Notes under the pieces: generated by a model
Seen by the model: the letters and a program-made list of their open reading frames with translations, nothing else
The model's database searches: none
Told to the model about the DNA's origin: nothing
Program-made: the position numbers and the translations under genes
Assembly (NCBI GenBank): GCA_020433455.1
Contig: JAGRCP010000068.1
Location: 163-55,039 of the forward strand
Length of the DNA: 54,877 nucleotides
From: Caldilineaceae bacterium
Lineage (GTDB): Bacteria > Chloroflexota > Anaerolineae > Caldilineales > Caldilineaceae
Direction of reading: 5' to 3'
In this document: one piece after another, positions 18,729 through 27,027 of the stretch
Layout: the number at the start of each line of letters is the position of its first letter
How positions within the stretch are numbered: the stretch's first letter is position 1

Positions 18729-20483
18729 TCAACCGACGGGCGGCGCATGGACCGGGTCTCCTTTGTTGCGTTCGGTTGCGCTTTCAGACGCCTGCGCGCC
18801 GGACCCATTCCCCATATCCGGGGCATACGCCAGAGCTTCAGCCTTCCGCTCACGTTGCTGCCGCCGCTTCTCCCGCTTCTCCTCGCGCAGCAATTCGGCC
18901 CAACGCCTGAGGTTGTAGGCGGTGGCCGCCATGCGCACCTGAAAGTCGGCCTTGCGGAGGCCGTAACTGTCGGCCCGCCGCGCACCGTTGTAGCGCACCA
19001 ACGCAGCAATAATGCGCTCGATGTCGGCCCGGCGCTTCATGTCCTGCTCAAACTCTTCGGTCGCCTGATAGGCCAGGGCCTCCCGCTGGTTGTAAAGGTA
19101 GTCGGTGATGAAGACCTGACGATATTTGGCCGGTTTCTTGCTCTTCTCGCGGCACATGTCCATGATGGGACATCCGGCGCACTGTTCCAGCGTAAAGCGA
19201 TAGGTCCAGCCCGAGCGGTCTTTTCCCCGTGAGCGATAGCAGGTAGAACTCACCTGCCCGTTGGGACAGATGAGGCGGCCGCTGTCGTCCAGCGTAAAGT
19301 CCAGGGGACCGAAGAGGTCGCCCGTCCGTCCGGCTTTGACCATGCGGGCCACCAGTTGTGTACGCCCTTTGGTCGCGTATTCCACCTGGGCAAAGAACTT
19401 GGGGTAGCCTGCTGCCTGGTCATAGAGGAACCGGGGCGGTACGCTTTCCAGATGCTCCTGCTGCCGCGTGAGGAGGGGGACGATGCCCTGGCTGTCGGGC
19501 TCAGCGCCGGTCGCGGCTCCGGTCTCATGGATAAACCTGTCGGTGGCTGTGATGCTGATGTTGTAGCCCAGGTCGCTGCGCTTGCCGTGGTTGCGGAAGG
19601 TCGCCTCCGGGTCCTTGACGGAGCCGATGACGTAGGCGCCTTTGACATGCTTGTCGCGCAGGGTAGCCCCGACCGCCACGCCCTGGCCGTCCATCGTCAG
19701 AACGAACTCATCGAGGAGTATCTTCTCCAGCAGGCGGGTGTGGCGTTCCAGGGCCAGGCGGGGCAGGGCTGCGGGCGGGAGACATTCGGCATAAGTCCGG
19801 GCCAGGGCCAGGAGGGGGAGGGCGGCCGTTGCGGTGGCTTCCTCTCTGGCCGTGCGCACCTTGGGCGGCAGAAGATATTCCCGGGTTTCATCCTCCGGCC
19901 CGAAGAGCGCGTTGCGGTCCAGGGCCTCGAGCAGAGGCATATGGGCGTCATCCAGCTCCCGTTCCACCTGCTCCAGAATGCGTTGGGACGCGGTGCGCAG
20001 GAGTTCGGTGCGGGATTGGGGCCGGGCTCGGGAGTGGAGGGCGAAGGTGTCACCCGCCTGGACTTTTTCGGCTTCGTCGGGATGGTCCTCCCGGATTTGA
20101 AGCAGAACGTCGCTGAAGAAGGTGCGGTCCAGGTCCGTCTCCGCACACCAGGCGGCAAAGCGCTGGAGAGTGGCCCGGCTCATGGGCGTTTCGTGCAGCC
20201 CATAGCCCACGAACCAACGCACCAGCAGGTTCAGTTGCAGCTGCTCGATGGTTTTGGTCAAGGACCAGTTGTAGAGATATTTGACCAGGAGCGCCCGGCA
20301 GAGCGCAGACACGGCATGGCTTTCGGGTTGTCCGCGTCCGCCTGTCTGGTAGAGGCGGTAGCCGTCTGCCGCGAGGAAGAGGGGCGTGAAGTCGAAGCGC
20401 TCCTCGATGAGGACCAGGAGATGCTCCGGGTTTTGGCTCACAAGCTCGGCGTAGAGTGCGTCGCCGATGGCGCGCGTCTTCAT
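18729..20483 (-). CDS. IS1182-type DDE transposase
   Basis: A 584-residue transposase. The N-terminal half has the helical region typical of IS1182/IS5-group enzymes (HAVSALCRALLVKYLYNWSLTKTIEQLQLNLLVRWFVGY). The catalytic half includes KGAYVIGSVKDPEATFRNHGKRSDLGYNISI, a zinc-like cluster CAGCPIMDMC, and YLYNQREALAYQATEEFEQDMKRRADIERI. The C-terminus is Lys/Arg/Glu-rich. The ATG at 20483 directly follows GGAGGAG; longer reading to 20693 runs through unrelated sequence and a palindrome. The open frame appears complete. Terminal inverted repeats were not identified, so the exact element borders remain unknown. Confidence 0.88.
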   Translation of the reverse strand: MKTRAIGDALYAELVSQNPEHLLVLIEERFDFTPLFLAADGYRLYQTGGRGQPESHAVSALCRALLVKYLYNWSLTKTIEQLQLNLLVRWFVGYGLHETPMSRATLQRFAAWCAETDLDRTFFSDVLLQIREDHPDEAEKVQAGDTFALHSRARPQSRTELLRTASQRILEQVERELDDAHMPLLEALDRNALFGPEDETREYLLPPKVRTAREEATATAALPLLALARTYAECLPPAALPRLALERHTRLLEKILLDEFVLTMDGQGVAVGATLRDKHVKGAYVIGSVKDPEATFRNHGKRSDLGYNISITATDRFIHETGAATGAEPDSQGIVPLLTRQQEHLESVPPRFLYDQAAGYPKFFAQVEYATKGRTQLVARMVKAGRTGDLFGPLDFTLDDSGRLICPNGQVSSTCYRSRGKDRSGWTYRFTLEQCAGCPIMDMCREKSKKPAKYRQVFITDYLYNQREALAYQATEEFEQDMKRRADIERIIAALVRYNGARRADSYGLRKADFQVRMAATAYNLRRWAELLREEKREKRRQQRERKAEALAYAPDMGNGSGAQASESATERNKGDPVHAPPVG

Positions 20484-20587
20484 CTCCTCCTTGAATGGGT
20501 ATAGGCGATGGCGGCGCGCTGGTTGTAGGCGTAGTCGGCATGGACCGGGCCGGCGTCGCGATAATCCGTACCGTCCCGGATCGAACC
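20480..20587 (-). pseudogene. Possible C-terminal remnant of a second transposase
   Basis: Read in another frame just upstream of the transposase, this stretch gives YRDAGPVHADYAYNQRAAIA and ends H-S-R-R-R-stop, the stop overlapping the transposase ATG as ATGA. DYAYNQRAAIAY resembles the DYLYNQREALAYQ segment of the intact transposase, so it may be a relic of a related element. Only about 35 residues are present; low confidence. Confidence 0.35.
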
Positions 20588-20618
20588 GGTAGAGACGTTG
20601 CATTGCAACGTCTCTACC
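20588..20618. repeat. Palindromic repeat GTAGAGACGTTGCA, copy 1
   Basis: A 31-nt near-perfect palindrome: 15-base arms (GGTAGAGACGTTGCA) around a single T. The same element with a central A is at 25516-25544. It lies upstream of the transposase gene. Confidence 0.9.
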
Positions 20619-20738
20619 TACCCGCAACATTTCCGCCTTGCCGTCCCCCATCCCGTCCGGTGACGAACCGGCGGACAAAGATATACCCCGCATCCCACCG
20701 CCACATCGCCACCTGCACTACTTCGCCCCTGCACCGCC

Positions 20739-21398
20739 CTACCCCAGCCAACCCTGCTGAGCGGCGGCGGCCACCGCGGCCGCGCGCGAATCCACATCCA
20801 GCTTCTGGAAGATGCTGGTGAGATGGGCTTTCACCGTGCGTTCCGTGATGGCCAGGTGTCGGGCGATCTCTTTGTTGCGCTGCCCTTGGGCCACGGCGGC
20901 CAGCACCTCCTGCTCGCGCTCGGTCAGGGGGGAGCCGGCGTCTTCTTCCGCGCCCGACGCATCAGATCCTGACATATCACGCGGAGCCGCCAGGACCCGG
21001 GCCATGATCTCCGGGGAGAGTAGGGTTTGCCCCCTGGCCGCGGCCTGGATCGTCTCCAGAAGCTGCTCGCGCCGGGTGTCCTTGAGCAGATAGCCCTGGG
21101 CGCCGGCCCGCAGCCCGCGGATCATCAGGTCGTCTTCGTTGTAGGTGGTAAGAATGATGACGGCGACCTGCGGGTGGCTCTGACGCAGATGATTGATGGC
21201 GGTGAGCCCGTCCATGCGCGGCATGCGCAGGTCCATGAGAATGACGTCCGGCCCGGTCGCGTCGATCATTTCCAGGCAAGCCGCGCCGTCCGCGGCTTCG
21301 CCCGCCACGTGGATGCTGTCCGACGTTTCCAGGATCAGCTTCAGCCCCTCGCGGATAATGAGGTGGTCATCAACGATCAGGACGCGTATGGGCTTCAT
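20739..21398 (-). CDS. NarL/LuxR-family response regulator
   Basis: A 219-residue regulator. The receiver domain (residues 1-120) has the acidic pair D10-D11, the phosphoacceptor D56 (ILMDLRMPRMDG) and the conserved K in LLKDTRRE. The C-terminal LuxR-type helix-turn-helix reads LTEREQEVLAAVAQGQRNKEIARHLAITERTVKAHL. Phosphorylated by the kinase encoded just upstream, it would dimerise and control transcription. Its ATG overlaps the kinase stop (ATGA), and GGGGG lies about five bases upstream, so 21398 is preferred to 21413. Targets are unknown. Confidence 0.94.
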   Translation of the reverse strand: MKPIRVLIVDDHLIIREGLKLILETSDSIHVAGEAADGAACLEMIDATGPDVILMDLRMPRMDGLTAINHLRQSHPQVAVIILTTYNEDDLMIRGLRAGAQGYLLKDTRREQLLETIQAAARGQTLLSPEIMARVLAAPRDMSGSDASGAEEDAGSPLTEREQEVLAAVAQGQRNKEIARHLAITERTVKAHLTSIFQKLDVDSRAAAVAAAAQQGWLG

Positions 21399-22633
21399 GA
21401 ATCCCCCTTGCATAAATCATCCTCAATGGTCAGCCTGACCGTGGTTCGGCTTCCCGGCCGCGTGTCAATCTCCAAACGGCCGCGGGCCAGACGCGCCCGC
21501 TCCTCCATGCCCAGCAGACCGTAACGACCAGCCGCGACGTTGTTCGGATCAAAGCCAGCGCCGTCGTCTTCCACGGTTAGCGCAAGCATCTCGCCCCGCC
21601 CGACCACGCGGACATGGACCTCGCTTGCGGCGGCATGGCGCGCGGCGTTGATCAACGCCTCCCGGGCCACCGCCTGGACGTGGCCCAGCGTAGCGGCCGG
21701 CAAGGCCAGGCCATGCAGCTCCAGCGTGAGCCGGCAGTCCAGCTCGTTGCTTGCGCCAAAATCGGCGACCAGGTTCCCCATCTCTTGCTCAAAATCATCC
21801 GGCATGGTGCGCAGATCATCAATGACCGCCCGGGACTCGGCCAGCGTATCCCGGGCCTGATCCAGCGCCCGATCCACAATCCCGGCGGCCGTTGTTGTCC
21901 GTTCGGCAGCCAGGTGGGCCTTGACCGCCTCCAGTTGCAGCACCAGGCCGGCCACGCCCTGGGCCAGGGTATCATGCAGTTCCCGCGCCATGCGCCGACG
22001 CTCATTCTCCCGGGTGAGGGACTCGATCCTGGCGGCCGATGCGGCCAGTTGCGCGTTGGCGCTCTCCAGCTCTTCGGCCAACGCCAGGGCGCGATCATGG
22101 GCCGCGGCCATGCGGTTGAACAAGATCATGATCACAACCACGATGGCGACCTGGAAGAGAAACGAAAGGGTCGTCGCGATGGCAAAAGGAGGCTCATCCA
22201 GCAGAAACTCCAGCACGATCACCAGTGCGACGTAGAAGGAGCCGATCCAGCGCGCGCGGCGGGAATTCCCCCACCACCCCAGCGCTTCGCCGATGAGGCA
22301 GATGGCCGCGGATTCAAAGAGGGAAACAGCCACGCCGTTGAGCCGTACAATCAACGCCATGCCCAGGAGCAGCAGTGTCTGCGCCACGTAGTAAAACGCC
22401 CAGCGCCCGGCCCGGTGGGGAAATCGCGTATTCAGCCAGTAGAGCCCGATGTGGCCCGCGCCAATCAGGGCCAGCAACGCCCCCCATCCCGCTTTGCCCT
22501 GCTCCACAAGCCCCATCACGGCCAGCAGCAGCACAAAGCCGAGCAAAATTGTGATGAAGGCGTAGATGGGCATGACGAAACGAAATTCGTCGCCTGCGGC
22601 TTGTCTGATTTCCAGCTCGTCTGTCTGCGTCAT
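21395..22633 (-). CDS. Sensor histidine kinase, NarL-type (HisKA_3)
   Basis: A 412-residue membrane kinase. Six hydrophobic segments span residues about 20-175 with almost no extracytoplasmic loop, so it probably senses a signal within the membrane. A short coiled coil (180-210) leads to the dimerisation/phosphoacceptor region with H220 (ARELHDTLAQGVAGLVLQLE), followed by an ATPase domain with GAGFDPNNVAAGRYGLLGMEERA. It phosphorylates the response regulator whose gene overlaps its stop by four bases. It is divergent from the Lnt-like gene, with 207 bp between. Confidence 0.93.
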   Translation of the reverse strand: MTQTDELEIRQAAGDEFRFVMPIYAFITILLGFVLLLAVMGLVEQGKAGWGALLALIGAGHIGLYWLNTRFPHRAGRWAFYYVAQTLLLLGMALIVRLNGVAVSLFESAAICLIGEALGWWGNSRRARWIGSFYVALVIVLEFLLDEPPFAIATTLSFLFQVAIVVVIMILFNRMAAAHDRALALAEELESANAQLAASAARIESLTRENERRRMARELHDTLAQGVAGLVLQLEAVKAHLAAERTTTAAGIVDRALDQARDTLAESRAVIDDLRTMPDDFEQEMGNLVADFGASNELDCRLTLELHGLALPAATLGHVQAVAREALINAARHAAASEVHVRVVGRGEMLALTVEDDGAGFDPNNVAAGRYGLLGMEERARLARGRLEIDTRPGSRTTVRLTIEDDLCKGDS

Positions 22634-22840
22634 GGGCGTGGTTGCGGGATTGATTGGCCTTATGAACGATGGACTGCCTCACATTCTATCGGACCCGGGC
22701 GCTCCCGTCTATTGTACCCTCGTACACTGTCCGATTGGACGGAAAATTCGCCCCGGTTGGACGATGTTTTGTCTGCGGCGGCTTGCTACACTGGCGGCAA
22801 CGTATATCTTATCCATCCGCTCACAGATCAGGAGGATCAA

Positions 22841-24355
22841 ATGGAGAAAAATCATCGCTATCTCTGGCTTGCCGCCGCCGCCTTGCTCGGCCTCTTCGTG
22901 GGGACCAAGTGGAATCTGCCCCTGGCCGCGTGGATCGCACCGGTCTTTGCCCTGCGCTTCTTCCGCGACAGCCCCAAAGCAGGCCGGGCCATTGTGGAAC
23001 TGTGGTTCGCCTCGGCCATTCCCATGGTCATCGCCCTTCACGGCTCCACATTTTTGTCCCAGCTTCACCCCGCGGCCGAGCCGCTGTTCCTCTTTGCGAT
23101 CACGCCCATTGGCCTGATTCCCTACCTCATCGATCGGGCGTTCCAGCGTCGCTTCACCGATACGGCGTGGACCACCCTGGTCTTCCCCGTCGCCGTCACC
23201 GCGGCCGACTATCTCCTGTCCAGCGACAGCCCCTACGGCACGTTCGGTGCGGCGGGCTACACCCAACGCGGCTTCCTGCCCGCCATGCAGATCGCAGCGG
23301 TAACGGGAATCTGGGGCATCACCTTCATCATCAACTGGCTTGCCTCATTGGTCAACTACTTCTGGGAACAACGGCGCAGGGCGACGCGCCTGGGCATGGC
23401 CTTTGCGTTGCTGGTTTTGCTGGTTATCACCGCCGGCGCACAGCGCGTATGGACCGCGCCGACGCCCCGCGAGACCGTCGCCATCGCGGGCTTCTCGCTG
23501 CCCAATGAGGAGATCAGCATCCTGCTGGGCCAACTCCAAAACAGCGATGAGGCCGCCTTCCGCGAGCAGGCGGATTCACTGCACCAACGGATGCTGGCGG
23601 AGGTTGAAGCGCTGGCCGGGGGCGGAGCCGAAATCATCGCCCTGCAGGAAGGCGTCGGGCTCGGCTACAGCGATCAGGTGGACTCCCTGCTGGAACGCGC
23701 AGGGGCCATTGCCCGTAAGCACGGCGTCTATATCGTGTTGCCCCTCTTCGACATGGGCAAGGACCCCGCACAGAATGCGGTCGTCATCATCGATGCCGAC
23801 GGCGAGGTAGCATTGCGCCACGTCAAATACGGCGGGAATCTCTTTGAGGGCACCGAAAAGGGTGACGAAATATTGCGCACCGTGGATACGCCCTACGGTC
23901 GCCTGAGCGCCGTGATCTGCTGGGACGCGGATTTTCCCCTGGTGATGGCCCAGGCAGGCGCGCAGGAGGTGGATCTGCTCTTCGTGCCGTCCAACGACTG
24001 GCGCGGGGTCAAGGACATCCACGCGGGCATGGCCACATTCCGCGCGGTCGAAAACGGACTGTCTCTTTTCCGCCAGACGGGTAGCGGCGTCTCGCTGGCC
24101 GTTGACGCCTTCGGACGGACCTACAGCCGTGTGGACAGCTTTGCTGACGCCAATGCGGATATGAGCGCCGAGTGGCCCGGCATCCAGCGCGTCACGCTGC
24201 CCGTCGGTTCCGTACCCACGCTCTATCCGCGCGCGGGCGATGGCTTCGGGCAACTTATGGTCATCGCGCTGGCGCTGTTGCTTGTTCTGCTCTGGGTGCA
24301 ACGCAAGCGCGGCGCATTGCACAAATTAGCCCACGCGGTTGAAGGCAGCTCGTAA
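22841..24355 (+). CDS. Apolipoprotein N-acyltransferase-like membrane protein
   Basis: A 504-residue protein with about five or six N-terminal membrane helices, a nitrilase-fold domain (residues about 210-465) and a last C-terminal helix, the layout of Lnt. The Glu-Lys-Cys triad is visible as E270 (IIALQEG), K329 (RHVKYGG) and C360 (VICWDADFP). Lnt N-acylates the lipoprotein cysteine at the outer membrane face. Chloroflexota are mostly considered single-membrane, so this may mature lipoproteins such as those at 2848 and 39196 or act on another amine. ATG 22841 follows AGGAGGA; a longer frame from 21614 lies antisense to the kinase and is spurious. Confidence 0.82.
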   Translation: MEKNHRYLWLAAAALLGLFVGTKWNLPLAAWIAPVFALRFFRDSPKAGRAIVELWFASAIPMVIALHGSTFLSQLHPAAEPLFLFAITPIGLIPYLIDRAFQRRFTDTAWTTLVFPVAVTAADYLLSSDSPYGTFGAAGYTQRGFLPAMQIAAVTGIWGITFIINWLASLVNYFWEQRRRATRLGMAFALLVLLVITAGAQRVWTAPTPRETVAIAGFSLPNEEISILLGQLQNSDEAAFREQADSLHQRMLAEVEALAGGGAEIIALQEGVGLGYSDQVDSLLERAGAIARKHGVYIVLPLFDMGKDPAQNAVVIIDADGEVALRHVKYGGNLFEGTEKGDEILRTVDTPYGRLSAVICWDADFPLVMAQAGAQEVDLLFVPSNDWRGVKDIHAGMATFRAVENGLSLFRQTGSGVSLAVDAFGRTYSRVDSFADANADMSAEWPGIQRVTLPVGSVPTLYPRAGDGFGQLMVIALALLLVLLWVQRKRGALHKLAHAVEGSS

Positions 24356-24412
24356 CCTTTTCGCAGCCGCCGCAAATTGCGTTATGATTAGCTCAGCAAG
24401 AATTTCAACAAA

Positions 24413-24450
24413 CTGGTCGGCGCTGCACTGGAACGAGTGCAAGCTGACCA
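24413..24450. other. Stem-loop upstream of old yellow enzyme gene
   Basis: Outer arms TGGTCGGC and GCTGACCA (7 of 8 pairs) and an inner GCACT/AGTGC pair form a hairpin about 36 nt before the next ATG. It could be a leader structure or a redox-regulator operator. There is no further support. Confidence 0.35.
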
Positions 24451-24485
24451 TGACAGCGCACCTGCACAGCTAGAAGAAGGTCCGA

Positions 24486-25514
24486 ATGACGGCACATCTT
24501 TTCTCCCCCCTCCCATTACGTAGCGTCACGGCACGCAACCGGCTCTGGATTTCACCCATGTGTATGTACTCCGTTTTCGCCGAAGATGGAGTTCCCACTC
24601 CCTGGCATCTGGTCCACTATGGCAGCCGGGCCGCGGGCGGCGCGGGCCTGGTCATGGTGGAAGCAACCGCGGTGGAGGCGCGTGGCCGCATCAGCGCGCG
24701 GGACCTCGGGCTCTGGAACGACGAGCAGGCGGCGGCTTTCGAGCCCATCGTGCGCTCCATGGCGGAGAACGGCGCGACGCCCGCGATCCAACTGGCCCAC
24801 GCCGGGCGCAAAGCAGGCGTCGCCGGCAGCATCGCGCCCAGCGCGCTGGCCTTCTCCGACCAATACGCGACGCCCGCGGCCATGGGCGACAAAGAGATGG
24901 ACGCGGTGATCGAGGGTTTTCGCTCCGCCGCACTGCGGGCCAGGCAGGCAGGCTTTCAGGCCGCGGAGATCCACATGGCCCACGGCTATCTGCTCCACGA
25001 GTTCCTGTCACCGCTGAGCAACCGGCGCGATGACGAGTTCGGCGGTCCGTTTGAGAACCGCATTCGCTTCCCGCTGGCCGTAATCGACGCGGTGCGCCGG
25101 GCCTGGCCGGATGAACTGCCCCTCTTCGTGCGCATCAGCGCCACGGACTGGGCCGAGGGCGGCTGGGACCCGGATCAGAGCGTCGAGTTCGCCCGCTACA
25201 TGCGGACGGTCGGCGTGGATCTGGTGGACGTGTCGTCGGGCGGCCTGACCCCGGCGCAGCAGATCTCCGTGGGGCCGGGCTACCAGGTTCCCTTTGCCGC
25301 GGCCGTCCGGTTGGGCGCGGAGATCCCGACCGGCGCGGTGGGCATGATCACCGAAGCGGAGCAGGCCAATGCCGTCATCGCCGACGGCGCGGCCGACGCG
25401 GTGTTGATCGCGCGCAAATCGCTCAGAGATCCCTACTTCCCCCTGCGGGCGGCCCGGGAACTGGGCGTTGACGCGCCGATTCCGCCCCAATATGAACGCG
25501 GGTGGCAGGCGTGA
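24486..25514 (+). CDS. namA: NADPH dehydrogenase / old yellow enzyme, YqjM class
   Basis: A 342-residue FMN enzyme of the thermophilic-like OYE class. SPMCMYS places the redox-tuning cysteine at C26 as in YqjM; the substrate-binding histidines lie in AAEIHMAHGYLLHEFLSP, and the C-terminal phosphate-binding strand reads DAVLIARKSLRDPYFP. It reduces activated C=C bonds of enals, enones and nitro compounds with NADPH and may respond to oxidative or electrophile stress. GAAGAAGG precedes the ATG. Confidence 0.92.
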   Translation: MTAHLFSPLPLRSVTARNRLWISPMCMYSVFAEDGVPTPWHLVHYGSRAAGGAGLVMVEATAVEARGRISARDLGLWNDEQAAAFEPIVRSMAENGATPAIQLAHAGRKAGVAGSIAPSALAFSDQYATPAAMGDKEMDAVIEGFRSAALRARQAGFQAAEIHMAHGYLLHEFLSPLSNRRDDEFGGPFENRIRFPLAVIDAVRRAWPDELPLFVRISATDWAEGGWDPDQSVEFARYMRTVGVDLVDVSSGGLTPAQQISVGPGYQVPFAAAVRLGAEIPTGAVGMITEAEQANAVIADGAADAVLIARKSLRDPYFPLRAARELGVDAPIPPQYERGWQA

Positions 25515-25515
25515 C

Positions 25516-25544
25516 GTAGAGACGTTGCAATGCAACGTCTCTAC
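25516..25544. repeat. Palindromic repeat GTAGAGACGTTGCA, copy 2
   Basis: A 29-nt palindrome with 14-base arms around a central A, identical in both arms to the copy at 20588-20618. It begins two bases after the namA stop, so it may act as the 3' hairpin of that message. Confidence 0.92.
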
Positions 25545-25606
25545 AGCCGCCGCCCGTCTATCTGCCGCCCGTCCACCCGCCGCCTGCCGCCTGTCATCCG
25601 CCCATC

Positions 25607-26401
25607 ATGGACATGCAAACCGCCTGGAATCAAATCAGCGCCTATTTGACCGACGAAGGCCTGCAACCCGACCGATGCGAAATGTACGGCCCCTGGTCGC
25701 CGCCGGAAGAGGAACTGGACCTCCTGGGAAATGTCGCCGGGCGGGACATTCTGGAGATCGGCTGCGGCGCGGGTCAATGCAGCATTGCCCTGGCCCGGCA
25801 GGGCGCGCGGGTTACCGGCCTGGACATCAGCCCCAATCAACTCGCCGTCGCCCGGGATAACGCTCGTCGCGCGCGTGCGGATATCACCTGGCTCCAGAGT
25901 CGCGCGGAGCAAATGATTGAACTGACCGACGCAACGTTTGACTTGATTTTGGCTGCTTATGTCTTGCCCTATGTAGCGGACCTGCCCAAAGCCTTCAGAG
26001 AGATGGCCCGGGTCCTTAGGCCGGGCGGCCGCCTCATCGCCACGCTGGATCATCCCCTGCGCACCATTTTTTACGATGAGGAAGACGAAGAGCCGGTAGG
26101 CTTTCCCCAGCGCAGCTACTTTGACCGCCGGCCACTGCGCTGGCCCTACAGCGGAGCCGACGTCATGCTCGCCTCCCGCCATCTGCCCCTGGCCGACTGG
26201 CTGGATCTGGGACGCGCGGCAGGCTTGGAGTTGGCGCGCGTAGTAGAACCAACGCCCCCTCAGGATCTGCTCGACGAACTCTGGCCGGAAGATGACCCCC
26301 GTGCGCCCCTGCGCCTGTTGCCGCAAGCCGTAATTTTCATCATGCGCAAACCGCGTTTGGGTATAGATACCCGAACGCATCCCGGGACAGACGCCGGGTA
26401 A
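25607..26401 (+). CDS. Class I SAM-dependent methyltransferase
   Basis: A 264-residue Rossmann-fold methyltransferase. Motif I is ILEIGCGAGQCSIALA (about residues 47-62), the acidic ribose-binding residue is in VTGLDISPNQ, and the post-motif LARVLRPGGRLIATLDHP-like stretch (REMARVLRPGGRLIATLDHP) follows. The N-terminal 45 residues (YGPWSPPEEELDLLG) resemble UbiE/ubiquinone-type small-molecule methyltransferases. The acceptor is unknown. ATG 25607 or 25613 are both possible; neither has a good ribosome site. Confidence 0.88.
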   Translation: MDMQTAWNQISAYLTDEGLQPDRCEMYGPWSPPEEELDLLGNVAGRDILEIGCGAGQCSIALARQGARVTGLDISPNQLAVARDNARRARADITWLQSRAEQMIELTDATFDLILAAYVLPYVADLPKAFREMARVLRPGGRLIATLDHPLRTIFYDEEDEEPVGFPQRSYFDRRPLRWPYSGADVMLASRHLPLADWLDLGRAAGLELARVVEPTPPQDLLDELWPEDDPRAPLRLLPQAVIFIMRKPRLGIDTRTHPGTDAG

Positions 26402-26559
26402 GGCGCGCTCCATGCAGCCGTCCGCCCCAAGCGAATAAATCTCATCCTCGACCGCTCGAATCAGTTTGCCCGAATACCCCCTCACCGCGCCATGCAGTAT
26501 AATGACCCGCATTACTTATTTCTCGTTACTCGTTACTCGTTACGCATCACTCGTTACCC

Positions 26560-27027
26560 ATGTCCATCTATCCCTTACCGCCCACGGCCCAGGAAATTGA
26601 TGCGGCGATGAAGAAGCGGCCCGTCCGACCCTTTGGCCTCAAGGCTGCGGTCCTTCTGGTCCTGCTTCAAGCCGTTGCCAATGCTGTGGTCAGCTACAGT
26701 TACTTTACCGAGCACGACCTGCCGCCCCGCCTGCTTGCCGGCGATCTGAGCGTTCTCCCTCACCTGCCCGCCGGCGTGATCATAGCCATGCTCATGACCG
26801 TACTGCGCGTCGTGGCGGCCTTTGGCCTCTGGCGCTTGCAGCGCTGGGGCTGGGTCTTCAATATGGTGGTCCTCTGCTACAGCATGGCCTATGATGTGGC
26901 CGCCTTCGTCCAAGGACAGCCCCACTACATCGCCATGCTGCTCAACGTCATTCTGGTTTTCTATCTGAACTTACAGGAAGTTCAGGCCCTTTTTCCCCAG
27001 ACGGAAAGAGCCGCGCGCCATGAATGA
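26560..27027 (+). CDS. Small four-helix membrane protein, function unknown
   Basis: A 155-residue protein I do not recognise. Four hydrophobic segments are visible (about residues 27-47, 65-95, 103-125 and 128-145), with a charged N-terminal 25 residues and a short basic tail. Its last eight bases overlap the start of the next gene, so the two are translationally coupled and may form one membrane complex. The preceding gap contains CTCGTTA heptamers (26516-26556). Confidence 0.75.
   Translation: MSIYPLPPTAQEIDAAMKKRPVRPFGLKAAVLLVLLQAVANAVVSYSYFTEHDLPPRLLAGDLSVLPHLPAGVIIAMLMTVLRVVAAFGLWRLQRWGWVFNMVVLCYSMAYDVAAFVQGQPHYIAMLLNVILVFYLNLQEVQALFPQTERAARHE

Noticed and set aside
21614..22840. N-terminal extension of the Lnt-like protein to 913 residues
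   Set aside because: The extension is antisense to the histidine kinase and has low-complexity composition; a strong AGGAGGA precedes the ATG at 22841.
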